In this document: positions 1 through 8,797 of the stretch, piece after piece
Numbering within the stretch: position 1 is the stretch's first letter
How the letters are laid out: every line of letters begins with the position of its first letter
Source of the DNA: DAOPKN01 sp035391225
GTDB taxonomy: Bacteria; Thermotogota; Thermotogae; MWEM01
Assembly: GCA_035391225.1 (NCBI GenBank)
Contig: DAOPKN010000001.1
Coordinates: 62,001 to 126,000 of the forward strand
Direction of reading: 5' to 3'
Length of the DNA stretch: 64,000 nt
The notes under the pieces: generated by a model
What the model was told of the DNA's origin: nothing
The model's database searches: none
The model's input: only the letters and a program-made list of their open reading frames with translations
Made by a program: the position numbers and the translations under genes

Positions 1-1028
1 TCCGAACCTTCCCCCTCGTAACGGCGCGACGGGGTGTCGATGTGGAGTTGTTCGCAGTTGACCAACACGGTATCGGTGGATTCCCCGGATTGGATCTTGG
101 CCTGCACGGCTTCTGACAGTACACCGGTTTGGGATTCCAGGTCGTAGTCCAGGTGGTTCGCGGTGGCCTCACCGCTTTCAAACTCGATGAACACCGGTGC
201 CCTGGTTTGAAGGGTTTTTTCCACCCCGCCTTCTCGCAGCACGAAGAAGGAGCGGGAGCGAAGCAAAAGGTCGCCTTTTTGCAGCGTGGAAGGTCCAAGG
301 AAGTCGATGCGGGATTCCGAAAAGTCCATGCTCGTCGTGGTTGCCACGAGGGTCTTGCCAGGATCGCTTGACGCGTCGTCCACGCGCAAGAACGCCTCGG
401 AGGCCGTGAAACCATCCGTTTGGAGATCCAGTTGAACCTGTGATGCCTGGATGGAACGCTTGTTCTCCGGGTCGTTGATGTCCACGTTGCGTTCCAGCAA
501 AAGGGATTCGCTGCGTCCATCGTATTGGAACTGGTTGCAGAAAGCTTCGAGAGACCCCTTGTTGATTTGTACCCGGTCGGGTACGGCAGAATCCCCATCG
601 TACGATTCGTCGCGCGTGGAGAAGCCCAGTCGCTGACACAGGATATCGATGGTTTGCGTGCCCTCGGAGGTCTGGGAGAGGATCTGGGAGACCACATCGC
701 CCGTGAGAGTGCCCTTTTCGCTCTCGAAATCGTAATCCAGCGTCAAGGCCGTTGCCTGCCCGCTCTCGAAGGAAACGAAGATCCCCTGCGTGGCAACCGC
801 TGTTTCCTCCTTGCCGTCTTGCAACGTGATGTAGAAGCGGTCCCCGATGAGTTGGAACTGGTTCTTTCGAATTTCGGTATACCCCAGGAAATCAAAACGG
901 TCGTCCGAGGAGCGGAAACGCTCGGACTGGATGTGCAGTGTTTCCTCCTCGGCCAGTAGCGTGGAGGAGAACACCAAGAACAACAATGTCGACAAGAGTA
1001 CAAGGATCGGTACCGGTCTTTTGTTCAC
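1..1028 (-). CDS. LptA/OstA-like periplasmic protein, C-terminus cut by window edge
   Basis: Open frame from a GTG (1026-1028) to the window edge, about 342 residues. An AAGGAG ribosome site lies 6-7 nt upstream and overlaps the end of rseP. The first ~25 residues are a signal peptide (KR, then a Leu/Phe-rich core, then LLAEE). The mature part is beta-rich and has an internal repeat: 'FESGQATALTLDYDFES..G.L' recurs as 'FESGEATANHLDYDLES..G.L', as expected for tandem OstA/LptA jelly-roll units. The family carries lipid across the periplasm in diderms. Location directly after rseP with a 13-nt gap suggests one envelope operon. Family assignment rests on repeat pattern and composition, so it is moderate; the lipid cargo is unknown. 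Confidence 0.6.
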   Translation of the reverse strand, partial: MNKRPVPILVLLSTLLFLVFSSTLLAEEETLHIQSERFRSSDDRFDFLGYTEIRKNQFQLIGDRFYITLQDGKEETAVATQGIFVSFESGQATALTLDYDFESEKGTLTGDVVSQILSQTSEGTQTIDILCQRLGFSTRDESYDGDSAVPDRVQINKGSLEAFCNQFQYDGRSESLLLERNVDINDPENKRSIQASQVQLDLQTDGFTASEAFLRVDDASSDPGKTLVATTTSMDFSESRIDFLGPSTLQKGDLLLRSRSFFVLREGGVEKTLQTRAPVFIEFESGEATANHLDYDLESQTGVLSEAVQAKIQSGESTDTVLVNCEQLHIDTPSRRYEGEGS

Positions 1029-1041
1029 GTCGAACTCCTTT

Positions 1042-2568
1042 CTATTTCAAGAAGCGGATCACGTCGAAGTAGGAGATGTAAAACAACAGTGCCAGCAGCA
1101 GGAAAAAACCGATGGTGTGAATGTATCCTTCCACCACGGGGTTGATTTTCTTGCGGGAAACCATTTCCACCAGGTTGAAAACGATGCGCCCCCCGTCCAA
1201 CGCGGGAAGGGGGAGAAGGTTGAACAACCCCAGGTTCAGCGTGAAGAAGGCCATGAGGAAAACCATGGTTTCCAGTCCCCCGCGGGATGCGATCCCCACC
1301 ATTTTCACCAACCCGATCGGACCCGCAAAGTCTTTTACCGTGGTTCCCCCCGTGAAAAGCTGACCGAGGATTTGCCCCATGCGGGCCAGCGTGCGGTTGG
1401 CGAAAACCACTCCCAGGCCGAAGGCGCGAAGAGGCCCGGAAGGGTACCAGTTGGGGTTTGCGGGTTGGAAATACGCTTCGGAAATGGATTGCAGCAGGGC
1501 CGAAACGGGGGCTTGGAGCGTGATTTCGCTGCCATTGCGTCGCACGGTAACGGTTGCCAACGTTTGGGAGGGGAGTGCCAGTTGGTCGGTCACCATGTTC
1601 TGACGGATCTCCACGAAGGTGTACACCATTCCCTTTTGCGCGGGAAGTTGCAAAAGGCTTACGATCGCGTAAAAATCCGAGCCCCGCTGCACCGGAGTGC
1701 CGTTTATGGCCAAGATGGTATCGCCGTCTTGCAATGGAGAAGTAGCACTGCGCACCGTGGTAGACAGGTTGGCGTAGGCAATCCCGATCGCGCGGCGCGG
1801 GTCGTAGGTTTGGAAGGCTTCCAGGGTTGCCGTGCTCTCTCTTCCGTCTTCCATCTGGAAGGAAAGCTGCTTGTTGAGCATCTCGTCCGGTGTAAGCTGG
1901 GTTGGGTCCTTGCCATTTACCGACGCGACGCTTTGCCCCGCCATCTGCGGAAGAGGTTGGTCGCTTTTCAAGAAAAGGTAGTGCTGGGTGGGAAGCATCG
2001 TGGGGTACACGGTGGTTTGCAGCGGCTGCCCGTCCCGCAGCAGGGTCAACTGCACCTCGTCTTGCCGTTTTACGGCGGTGGAGAGCTCGTCGGTGCTGAA
2101 GACGCGCTTACCATCCACGCGCTGGATGATGTCCCCGTTTTGGATGCCTGCTTCGAAGGCGGGAGAAAAGGGATCCACGCGATCGATACCCACCGTGGGA
2201 ATACCCCATACACCTGCACTCAAGGCAAACAAAAGGTAGCCGAAAAGGATGGAAAACAGGGGCCCGGAAAAAGAAACCAGGAAGCGCTGCCACGCGGGAC
2301 GCGCGTACAGCAGGTGTTTCTTTTCCTCTTCGGGTAACTGGTCGATTTGCGTGGGATCCTCGCCTTCCATCCGAACGTACCCTCCAAGCGGAAAGATGTT
2401 GATCCGGAAGTTCGCTCCGTTCTTCATCTTCCAGCGAAAGAGTGCAGGGCCGAATCCGATGGCGAAATCCGCCACCCCGATTTTTAGGAGCCTCGCGAAA
2501 AGGTAATGGCCGAGTTCATGGGCTAACACCACCAGGGTAAACATGAGCAGGAAATAGACAACGGTCAA
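1042..2568 (-). CDS. rseP: RseP-family site-2 intramembrane zinc metalloprotease
   Basis: A 508-residue M50 protease. The zinc motif HELGH is at residues 17-21 in the first membrane helix, followed by the conserved FGP and PLGGYVRM region. The centre holds at least two PDZ-like domains (around 'GDIIQRVDGKRV' and 'GDTILAINGTPV') separated by an extra ~100-residue segment, which makes it longer than the ~450 residues of E. coli RseP. The C-terminal membrane part carries NLLPLPALDGGR with the third metal ligand. The family cleaves membrane-bound substrates such as anti-sigma factors and signal-peptide remnants. It is 8 nt downstream of the LysM gene and 13 nt upstream of the OstA-like gene, so it is probably co-transcribed with both. 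Confidence 0.95.
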   Translation of the reverse strand: MTVVYFLLMFTLVVLAHELGHYLFARLLKIGVADFAIGFGPALFRWKMKNGANFRINIFPLGGYVRMEGEDPTQIDQLPEEEKKHLLYARPAWQRFLVSFSGPLFSILFGYLLFALSAGVWGIPTVGIDRVDPFSPAFEAGIQNGDIIQRVDGKRVFSTDELSTAVKRQDEVQLTLLRDGQPLQTTVYPTMLPTQHYLFLKSDQPLPQMAGQSVASVNGKDPTQLTPDEMLNKQLSFQMEDGRESTATLEAFQTYDPRRAIGIAYANLSTTVRSATSPLQDGDTILAINGTPVQRGSDFYAIVSLLQLPAQKGMVYTFVEIRQNMVTDQLALPSQTLATVTVRRNGSEITLQAPVSALLQSISEAYFQPANPNWYPSGPLRAFGLGVVFANRTLARMGQILGQLFTGGTTVKDFAGPIGLVKMVGIASRGGLETMVFLMAFFTLNLGLFNLLPLPALDGGRIVFNLVEMVSRKKINPVVEGYIHTIGFFLLLALLFYISYFDVIRFLK

Positions 2569-2575
2569 AAAGAAA

Positions 2576-4018
2576 TCACTCCTTATCGTTTTCGAGGGAA
2601 GAAGAATCCCCAGGTTGGGGTTTTTCCCAGGGGTAGGGAATGTGTACTTGGAGCTTGGTTCCGGGAAGCAAGTACATGGGAATCACGTCTGGGTTGTAGG
2701 CGAGGATGGTGTCTACATCCACGCCCAGCCGTCGCGCGATTTCTCCCAGGGTATCTCCGCTTCGCACCGTGTAGGTGGTGTAGTAGGGCTGGGTGACAAC
2801 TCTCCAAGAAGGTAGGACGGAGGGAGAACCTGCCTTGAGGGACCAGAAGAAATCGTACATGGGATGGATCCCCGAGGGCTGAAAGGAAGGAAAATGGCGC
2901 TTGATTTGTGCGGACGGGCCCACCAATGTGATCTTTTGGGGCTCGGGGAATGTTTTCATAATCAGCCGGCTTCCCACTTCCCGGGATACGTCCAGGTAAT
3001 AGGGTTCCCCCCAGAGGGAAAGGAAGGGGAACGAATTGTCCACTTTCACCTGGAACCCGTCATAGGAAAGGGTAGAACCGGTTCTTTCCATCCACTTTCG
3101 CAAGATGGTATTTTCCAGGTAAAGGGTTCCCGCGCTGTACGACTGGAAGAAATCAAAGGCTTGGGCCGGGGTCAGCGTTTTGGGAAGCGGCTCGTGGAAG
3201 AAAAGTGCCAAATCCGATTGGTGGTCACGGGCAAGAAGTTGCCCGGAAAAGTGGAAAAAGGGAATCTGCACGAAACGCGAAACACCCAGCGGGTCCAGTT
3301 GGAAAGTTGTCTTCTTCCAATCCCCGAAGCGCTGCAGCATCTGTTCCAAAGCGGTGTTCGCGGATGCTTGTCCCGGAATGTTCAGCTCGGTGAGAAGCAA
3401 CCCCACGGAGAGATCCACGTTGTAAATCGCGGTTTTGCGTGGCAACACCACGCTCTTGAACCGCCAACTTTGGGGAACTTGCCGGATATCCGGGGTATCC
3501 ATGACCACGAACCAAAGGTCCGCGTTGTTCACCGAAAAGCCTTCGGGCAGGTTCGTGTACCATCCCGCACTGGGAGTGGTCAGGTTGAGAACACCCACTC
3601 TCTTGTTACCAACCGCTTGCACGTACCAATGGGCATGGGAAGAGGGAACCCCCGGGGTACTGTCAATAACCGGGAGATTTCCCAAGAGGCTCTTTTCGCC
3701 GGGTCTTGCAATCTGCTGGTTTTCCGCCGCGGTGAGTGCCAGGCAATCCACACCGGCTGCACCCAGGATGGAGTGGAAGGGAAGCTGCTCGCGGTCAAAA
3801 ACGTGGGCAAAAAGCAGGAACAGTTCGGGATCGAAAAATCCCCCCGTTGCGATGGTAAAGCGATCAACAGGCATCGAAAGGGATTGGAAGTACTTTTCGA
3901 TGCGTGCGGCATTTTGTACGACAGAGGAGTCTCCCTGGAATGTCACCAGCAAAAAGGAATTGGCAAACAGGCAGCCCCCCAAAACGATGAGAACCAAAAT
4001 CGACCATGTGAAACGCAA
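2576..4018 (-). CDS. Exported protein with degenerate 5'-nucleotidase-like body and C-terminal LysM
   Basis: 480 residues. Residues 1-20 form a signal peptide ending near CLFA/NS. Residues ~416-463 are a clear LysM peptidoglycan-binding domain (YTVRSGDTLGEIARRLGV...NPD....L.PGTKL). The ~390 residues between resemble the two-domain layout of UshA-type 5'-nucleotidases, for example 'GAAGVDCLALTAAE' where active enzymes have a GNHEFD-like motif, but the metal-binding Asp/His/Asn residues are not visible. I infer a non-catalytic wall-anchored relative; the family link is tentative. It heads the minus-strand operon with rseP and the OstA-like gene, behind a divergent promoter shared with pnp. Confidence 0.6.
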   Translation of the reverse strand: MRFTWSILVLIVLGGCLFANSFLLVTFQGDSSVVQNAARIEKYFQSLSMPVDRFTIATGGFFDPELFLLFAHVFDREQLPFHSILGAAGVDCLALTAAENQQIARPGEKSLLGNLPVIDSTPGVPSSHAHWYVQAVGNKRVGVLNLTTPSAGWYTNLPEGFSVNNADLWFVVMDTPDIRQVPQSWRFKSVVLPRKTAIYNVDLSVGLLLTELNIPGQASANTALEQMLQRFGDWKKTTFQLDPLGVSRFVQIPFFHFSGQLLARDHQSDLALFFHEPLPKTLTPAQAFDFFQSYSAGTLYLENTILRKWMERTGSTLSYDGFQVKVDNSFPFLSLWGEPYYLDVSREVGSRLIMKTFPEPQKITLVGPSAQIKRHFPSFQPSGIHPMYDFFWSLKAGSPSVLPSWRVVTQPYYTTYTVRSGDTLGEIARRLGVDVDTILAYNPDVIPMYLLPGTKLQVHIPYPWEKPQPGDSSSLENDKE

Positions 4019-4059
4019 AAAATCCCCCCCTTTGGATGGGCAGGTCTTGATCTCGACTG

Positions 4060-4074
4060 ATTATACCAATTATA
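4060..4074 (-). promoter_or_regulatory. Probable -10 elements for the LysM-rseP operon
   Basis: On the minus strand two perfect TATAAT hexamers lie at 4060-4065 and 4069-4074, the first preceded by TGG as in an extended -10. No convincing -35 is seen. They sit 42 and 51 nt before the LysM gene start in the divergent region. Confidence 0.5.
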
Positions 4075-4090
4075 ACGCATAGAACCATTT

Positions 4091-4119
4091 TTTTGTTCTC
4101 TTTTCTGGTACAATATAAT
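4091..4119 (+). promoter_or_regulatory. Probable pnp promoter
   Basis: TATAAT at 4114-4119, with a T-rich weak -35 (TTTTGT at 4091-4096, 17-nt spacer). Transcription would start ~30 nt before the pnp start codon. Confidence 0.5.
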
Positions 4120-4153
4120 AAAGTGTATCCATGGAAAAAGGAGTGAAAGTTGA

Positions 4154-6391
4154 ATGGAATTCAGACAATGGAAGCGCCGTATGTTTGACCGCGAGTTCGT
4201 GGTGGAGCACGGCAAGGTGGCCAGGCAGTCGGCCGGATCCGCGTACATTCGAGCGGGAGACACGGTGATACTGGTTGTTGCAAATGCAGCGAACGAACCC
4301 CGCGGGGGAGATTTTTTACCCCTTACCGTGGAGTTCCAGGAGAAATTCTACTCCGCGGGCAAGATCCCCGGAGGCTTTTTGAAACGGGAAGGAAGACCCG
4401 GCGAATCTTCCATCCTTGCGGCACGCCAAATCGATCGCCCCATCCGGCCCCTTTTCGGGGAGGGTTTTTCCAACGAAGTGCAGGTAATTGCCACGGTTTT
4501 CTCCATGGACCCGGACAATCCCGCGGACGTGCTGGCGATCATGGGAGCATCGCTGGCGTTGAACTTGTCCAACATCCCCTTCGAGGGAATCGTTGCCGGA
4601 GTGAAGATGGGTTTCGTGGATGGCCAACCCGTGGTTTTCCCCAGCGAGGAGCAGTTGAAAAACAGCCTGCTGGATTTGACCGTTGCCGGAACCAAGGAAG
4701 CCATCGTAATGGTGGAAGGGGAAGGCAAGGAAGTCGACGAAGAGCTGATGATCCAGGCACTCGAGGCGGCACACAAGGCCATCGTGGAGCTGGTTACGTT
4801 GCAGGAAGAAATCATCGCCGAGCTGGGAATCCCCGAAAAAATGGAGTACGAAGTTCCCACGCTCTCGGAGGCAAACCGGCAAACCTTGGAGGAATTGATT
4901 GATATTCCGCTGCTGGAAGAGCGGATTTTCACCCAGGGCAAGAAGGCCAGGGACGTTGCGGTTGGAGAGTACAAGAAGCAAGTCATGGAGGTCTTCGAGG
5001 AGAAGTTGCGGAACCTTGAACTCGAAGAAGATGTGTTTGCCCAGCAATTTTCCCTGGCAAAGGCACACTTCGAAGACGTGATGAAAAAACGCATGCGCCG
5101 CAACATCTTGGAGAAGAACCGCCGTGCCGATTCGCGCCCCACTACCGGGATCCGAAACATCGAGTGTGAAATTGGCGTGCTACCGCGCACCCACGGTTCC
5201 GCGCTCTTTACGCGCGGTGAAACCCAAAGCCTGGGGATCGTCACGCTCGGCGACGGTTCGGATACCCAGCTCATCGACACGATTTACCAGAGCGATGAAA
5301 AGGCGTTCATGCTCCACTACAACTTCCCTCCTTTTTCGGTGGGGGAAGTCAAACCCATGCGTGGGGTGAGCCGCAGGGAAGTAGGCCATGGGCACTTGGC
5401 CGAACGCTCCGTGAAGTTCGTGCTTCCCAACGAGGAAGCGTTCCCCTACACCATTCGCGTGGTTTCGGAAATCCTGGAATCCAACGGTTCTTCCTCCATG
5501 GCAACCATCTGTTCCGCTTCGTTGTCTCTCATGGATGCGGGTGTGCCGATTTCCAAGCACGTAGCCGGTGTGGCAATGGGATTGATCAAGGAAGAGGACG
5601 GCGTGGCGGTCTTAACCGATATCCTGGGGCTGGAAGATCACCTGGGGGACATGGATTTCAAGGTGGCAGGCACGCGCGACGGCATCACCGGTTTCCAGAT
5701 GGACATCAAGGTGAGCGGAATTAGCAGCGACATCATGAAACAGGCTTTGCTGCAGGCAAAGGAAGCGCGCTTGCACATCTTGGATCTGATGTATTCCGCC
5801 ATTCCTTCCCACCGCGAGGAGCTTTCTCCCTATGCGCCGGCGATCGTGCAGATCCAGATCCCTTACGAATCCATCGGGGAGCTCATTGGCCCTGGCGGAA
5901 AGACCATCAAGCGCATCACCAAGGATTTCGAGGTCAATGTCAACGTGGAGGATGATTCGGGTAAGGTGAGCATTTCGGGAACGGACCGCGAAAAGGTTCG
6001 TGCCGCACTCAAGTTCGTGGAAACGTTGACGCGCCCCATCCAGGCCGGGGAGGAATTCGAGGGAAAGATTACCCGCGTGGAGAAGTACGGCGTCTTCGTG
6101 GAAATGGCTCCTGGAAAGGTTGGATTGCTGCACGCTTCCAACATGGGGCGCCGGGTTCCGGATGCGACCAAGGAATTCAAGATCGGTGACACCATGAAGG
6201 TGTACGTGGCAAGCGTGGACGAAAATGGCAAGTACGACCTCAAGAAAATCTTGACCGAAGAGGAAAAGAAGCAAGCCGAAAAGGAGAAAAGCGAGCGGGG
6301 TTCCGCGCGGCCTAACTCCAATCGCCCTCCCCGTCCGCAAAATCGCCGCCCAAGGGGAAAGGGTGACCAATCCAGAAATGAAAACCATTGA
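4154..6391 (+). CDS. pnp: Polyribonucleotide nucleotidyltransferase (PNPase)
   Basis: 745 residues, slightly longer than the ~700-residue norm because of a basic Pro/Arg/Asn-rich tail (after ~715). It has two RNase PH-like cores joined by the helical linker, then a KH domain (~555-615, with IGPGGKTIK) and an S1 domain (~630-700, GKITRVEKYGVFVEM). It degrades RNA 3'-5' by phosphorolysis in the cytoplasm, normally as a trimer. Landmark motifs include FGEGFSNEVQ, ILAARQIDRPIRPLF and DILGLEDHLGDMDFKVAGT. AGGAG lies ~10 nt before the ATG. First gene of the long plus-strand run, overlapping the M16 peptidase gene as in many bacteria. Confidence 0.98.
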   Translation: MEFRQWKRRMFDREFVVEHGKVARQSAGSAYIRAGDTVILVVANAANEPRGGDFLPLTVEFQEKFYSAGKIPGGFLKREGRPGESSILAARQIDRPIRPLFGEGFSNEVQVIATVFSMDPDNPADVLAIMGASLALNLSNIPFEGIVAGVKMGFVDGQPVVFPSEEQLKNSLLDLTVAGTKEAIVMVEGEGKEVDEELMIQALEAAHKAIVELVTLQEEIIAELGIPEKMEYEVPTLSEANRQTLEELIDIPLLEERIFTQGKKARDVAVGEYKKQVMEVFEEKLRNLELEEDVFAQQFSLAKAHFEDVMKKRMRRNILEKNRRADSRPTTGIRNIECEIGVLPRTHGSALFTRGETQSLGIVTLGDGSDTQLIDTIYQSDEKAFMLHYNFPPFSVGEVKPMRGVSRREVGHGHLAERSVKFVLPNEEAFPYTIRVVSEILESNGSSSMATICSASLSLMDAGVPISKHVAGVAMGLIKEEDGVAVLTDILGLEDHLGDMDFKVAGTRDGITGFQMDIKVSGISSDIMKQALLQAKEARLHILDLMYSAIPSHREELSPYAPAIVQIQIPYESIGELIGPGGKTIKRITKDFEVNVNVEDDSGKVSISGTDREKVRAALKFVETLTRPIQAGEEFEGKITRVEKYGVFVEMAPGKVGLLHASNMGRRVPDATKEFKIGDTMKVYVASVDENGKYDLKKILTEEEKKQAEKEKSERGSARPNSNRPPRPQNRRPRGKGDQSRNENH

Positions 6392-7658
6392 CCACCCAGG
6401 ACTAAGCTACCAAGAATTGCCAAATGGGGCCCAGGTGTACTTCCAAAAGATGCCTGGGCTGCGTTCGGTGTGTATCGGGGTTGCGGTTCGTGCGGGTTCC
6501 TCGCACGAACCCGCGGACCTTGGGGGTATCGCGCACTTCACCGAGCACATGGTTTTCAAGGGAACTACCAAGCGGGACGCCTTTTCCTTGAAAGAACCCA
6601 TCGAGAAGGTGGGAGGAACGTTGAATGCCTTCACCGGGAAGGAAACCACGGTTTACTTCGCGCGGGTTCCCGATTTCCAGGCAAAGGTGGCGTTGGAAAT
6701 CTTGCTCGATATTGGGCAGAACGCCGTTTTTCCCGAAGAGGAGTTTAGCCTGGAAAAAGAAGTGGTGATCGAGGAGATCTGGTCTTCCGAGGATGATCCC
6801 GTGGACCAGGTGTACGAGAACCTTTTCCAGCTGGCCTGGAACGGCGGTGCCTATGGCCGGCCAGTGCTCGGGAATTTCGAAAGCGTTTCCCGCACGGAGC
6901 GAAAGGACCTGGTGGATTTCTACCGCTCCCAGTACCACTCCAAGAACCTCATCGTTTCCGTGGCTGGTGACGTTGCCCAGGATTTCTTCAACCCCTTGGA
7001 GGCGTTTCCGACCGGTAACGCGGACCTCTCTCCCGCGGTTTTGGAGTATGCGCCGAAGGAACAGGTGGTTTTCGAGGAGAAGGAAGATTTGCAGCAAGTG
7101 CACCTTTTGCTGGGTCTCCGCGCTCCGGGCCGTAAAGACCCCCATTTCGATGCCTTCCAGGTGTTGAACGTCATCTTGAGCGGAGGCATGAGTTCCCGGC
7201 TGTTTCACCGTGTGCGGGAGAAACTGGGTCTGGTGTACGCCATCGACTCTGGGTTGATTTCCTACCCCTCCAACGGGATTTTTTACATTTACGCCGCCAC
7301 TTCGGCAGAGAAAGTGGGGCGCTTGGTGGAAGAGTTGCGCGGACAGGTTTCCGACCTTTTGCAGCACGGTGTGCGCGAGGAGGAGCTGGAGTATGGAAAG
7401 GCAAGGTTCCGGGGGAAATTGCTCCTTTCCACGGAAAGCACCTACTCTTCGATGATGCGGAACCTGGATAGCGGGCTGTCCTTGGGGCGTCCAGAGACCG
7501 TGGAAAAGATGGTGGAGCGAATTTTGCACATCGATTCTGAAAAACTCCAAGAGGTAATCCGGGAGTACCTGTCGCACCCCTGGCTCATGAGCACGGTTGT
7601 CCCCACGCGTTCCGTGGACCTTCTGAAAGCGAGTAAAATCCTTGAAAAGGGGTTTTGA
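6363..7658 (+). CDS. M16-family zinc peptidase (processing-protease-like)
   Basis: 431 residues from GTG 6363, which is preceded by AGGGG; an ATG at 6378 is an alternative start. The inverted zinc motif HFTEH is at residues 58-62, and the distal glutamate is expected in the EKEVVIEEI segment. The second half is the usual inactive M16 C-domain (SSRLFHRVREKLGLVYAI). Length fits single-chain insulinase-like peptidases of the YmxG/PqqL type that digest peptides. The start overlaps the end of pnp by 29 nt; the pnp-M16 pairing is widespread in Gram-positive and thermophilic bacteria and implies co-transcription. Confidence 0.93.
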   Translation: MTNPEMKTIDHPGLSYQELPNGAQVYFQKMPGLRSVCIGVAVRAGSSHEPADLGGIAHFTEHMVFKGTTKRDAFSLKEPIEKVGGTLNAFTGKETTVYFARVPDFQAKVALEILLDIGQNAVFPEEEFSLEKEVVIEEIWSSEDDPVDQVYENLFQLAWNGGAYGRPVLGNFESVSRTERKDLVDFYRSQYHSKNLIVSVAGDVAQDFFNPLEAFPTGNADLSPAVLEYAPKEQVVFEEKEDLQQVHLLLGLRAPGRKDPHFDAFQVLNVILSGGMSSRLFHRVREKLGLVYAIDSGLISYPSNGIFYIYAATSAEKVGRLVEELRGQVSDLLQHGVREEELEYGKARFRGKLLLSTESTYSSMMRNLDSGLSLGRPETVEKMVERILHIDSEKLQEVIREYLSHPWLMSTVVPTRSVDLLKASKILEKGF

Positions 7659-7660
7659 TC

Positions 7661-8797
7661 ATGAAAATTTCCTGGCAACCCATCGACGAAATCAAAACCG
7701 GATCGGTTTGTGGGGACGATATTTTTGATCCCAATAGCTTCGTGCTGTTGACCCATCGCGGGAATGTCTTGAATTCCCAAACGCTGGCTTTCCTGAAAAG
7801 GCACAACGTGACCTGGATCCCCGTGGGGGTGGAGGAAGCCAATGCCCCTCGCCCCGATGACACGCTCCCCCTTTCGTTGGAAAAGGAAACGATGGCCCAG
7901 GCGGAAAAAGCCCTTGCCCCTGATCTTCCCTTAGCGCTTTCCGACGAGAAGTACCATTCGGCACTGAATCGCTTCCAGAATTTTGCCCAGGTTTTGTTGG
8001 AGAAGGGGACGGTGAATCCTGCCGAGATCACCAACCTGTCCAACGACATCGTGAGCGAGGTGATCAAGACGGAGCCGGGGGTTTTGAACTTCCTCACGGA
8101 GATCAGCGGGGGCTTCATCGTGAAGCACGGTATCAACGTTGCGATCCTTGCGGCATCCTTGGCGCACCATCTCAAGCAACCCTGGCATTACCTCGTGCAA
8201 TTGGTGAAGGTGGCACTGCTGCATGATGTGGGGTTGATATGGGTTTCCCCCAAGCGGTCGCTGCAATTCGTGGAAGATATCCAGAAGGAGTTCGAGTACG
8301 GGCCGATGGACCGCATCAAGATGCACCCCATTTTGGCGGTGAAGATAATCCAGAAGGTCGATCCTGGTTTCTTGGAAAAGGACGTGGAAACGGGAATCCT
8401 CGAGCACCACGAACGCTTCGATGGCAGGGGTTTCCCCTTCCACCGGGTGGGGAAGGGCATCCATTTTTTTGCCCGGGTTCTTGCTGTTGCCGATACGTAC
8501 GATACCTTGATTACTTCCATCGGCGGAAAGGCCCGGATGGATCCCCATGCGGCTTTACGCTGGATCATTTCCAAGGTGGATTCCGTTTTCGACCCGGACA
8601 TGGTGCGGGCATTCATTCAGATTGCCGGCATTTATCCCACCGGTACGCTGGTGAAGCTGAACGATGGGAGCATGGGAAAGGTGATTTCCCGGGGAGAAAG
8701 GGCTTTGGGGCGTCCCATATTGCTTTCCGAAGGTCGTGAAATCGAGTTGGAAAAGAACCCGGATCTGTTTATCCTTGAGGTGAAGGGAATTGGTTAA
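7661..8797 (+). CDS. HD-GYP-type phosphohydrolase, first of a tandem pair
   Basis: 378 residues from ATG 7661, two nt after the M16 stop and with AAGGGG 8 nt upstream; an in-frame TTG at 7655 is less likely. The N-terminal ~60 residues (G-x-D...LLTHRGNVL...FLKRHNVTWIPV) match those of the next gene and resemble DUF3391-type HD-GYP leader domains. The HD domain has H188-D189 in HDVGL, where canonical proteins have HDIGK, HH at 249-250 within HHERFDGRGFP, and ADTYDTL. HD-GYP proteins hydrolyse cyclic di-GMP; here the GYP signature reads GRGFP and the Lys after HDxG is lost. Activity is plausible but unproven. Confidence 0.85.
   Translation: MKISWQPIDEIKTGSVCGDDIFDPNSFVLLTHRGNVLNSQTLAFLKRHNVTWIPVGVEEANAPRPDDTLPLSLEKETMAQAEKALAPDLPLALSDEKYHSALNRFQNFAQVLLEKGTVNPAEITNLSNDIVSEVIKTEPGVLNFLTEISGGFIVKHGINVAILAASLAHHLKQPWHYLVQLVKVALLHDVGLIWVSPKRSLQFVEDIQKEFEYGPMDRIKMHPILAVKIIQKVDPGFLEKDVETGILEHHERFDGRGFPFHRVGKGIHFFARVLAVADTYDTLITSIGGKARMDPHAALRWIISKVDSVFDPDMVRAFIQIAGIYPTGTLVKLNDGSMGKVISRGERALGRPILLSEGREIELEKNPDLFILEVKGIG

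Noticed and set aside
847..2337. Long open frame on the plus strand opposite rseP
   Set aside because: Shadow of the GC-rich third positions of rseP: no ribosome site, His/Gln/Arg-rich low-quality translation, no motif.
2864..4060. 398-codon plus-strand frame opposite the LysM gene
   Set aside because: Opposite-strand shadow; the minus-strand gene has a signal peptide, a LysM domain and proper operon spacing.
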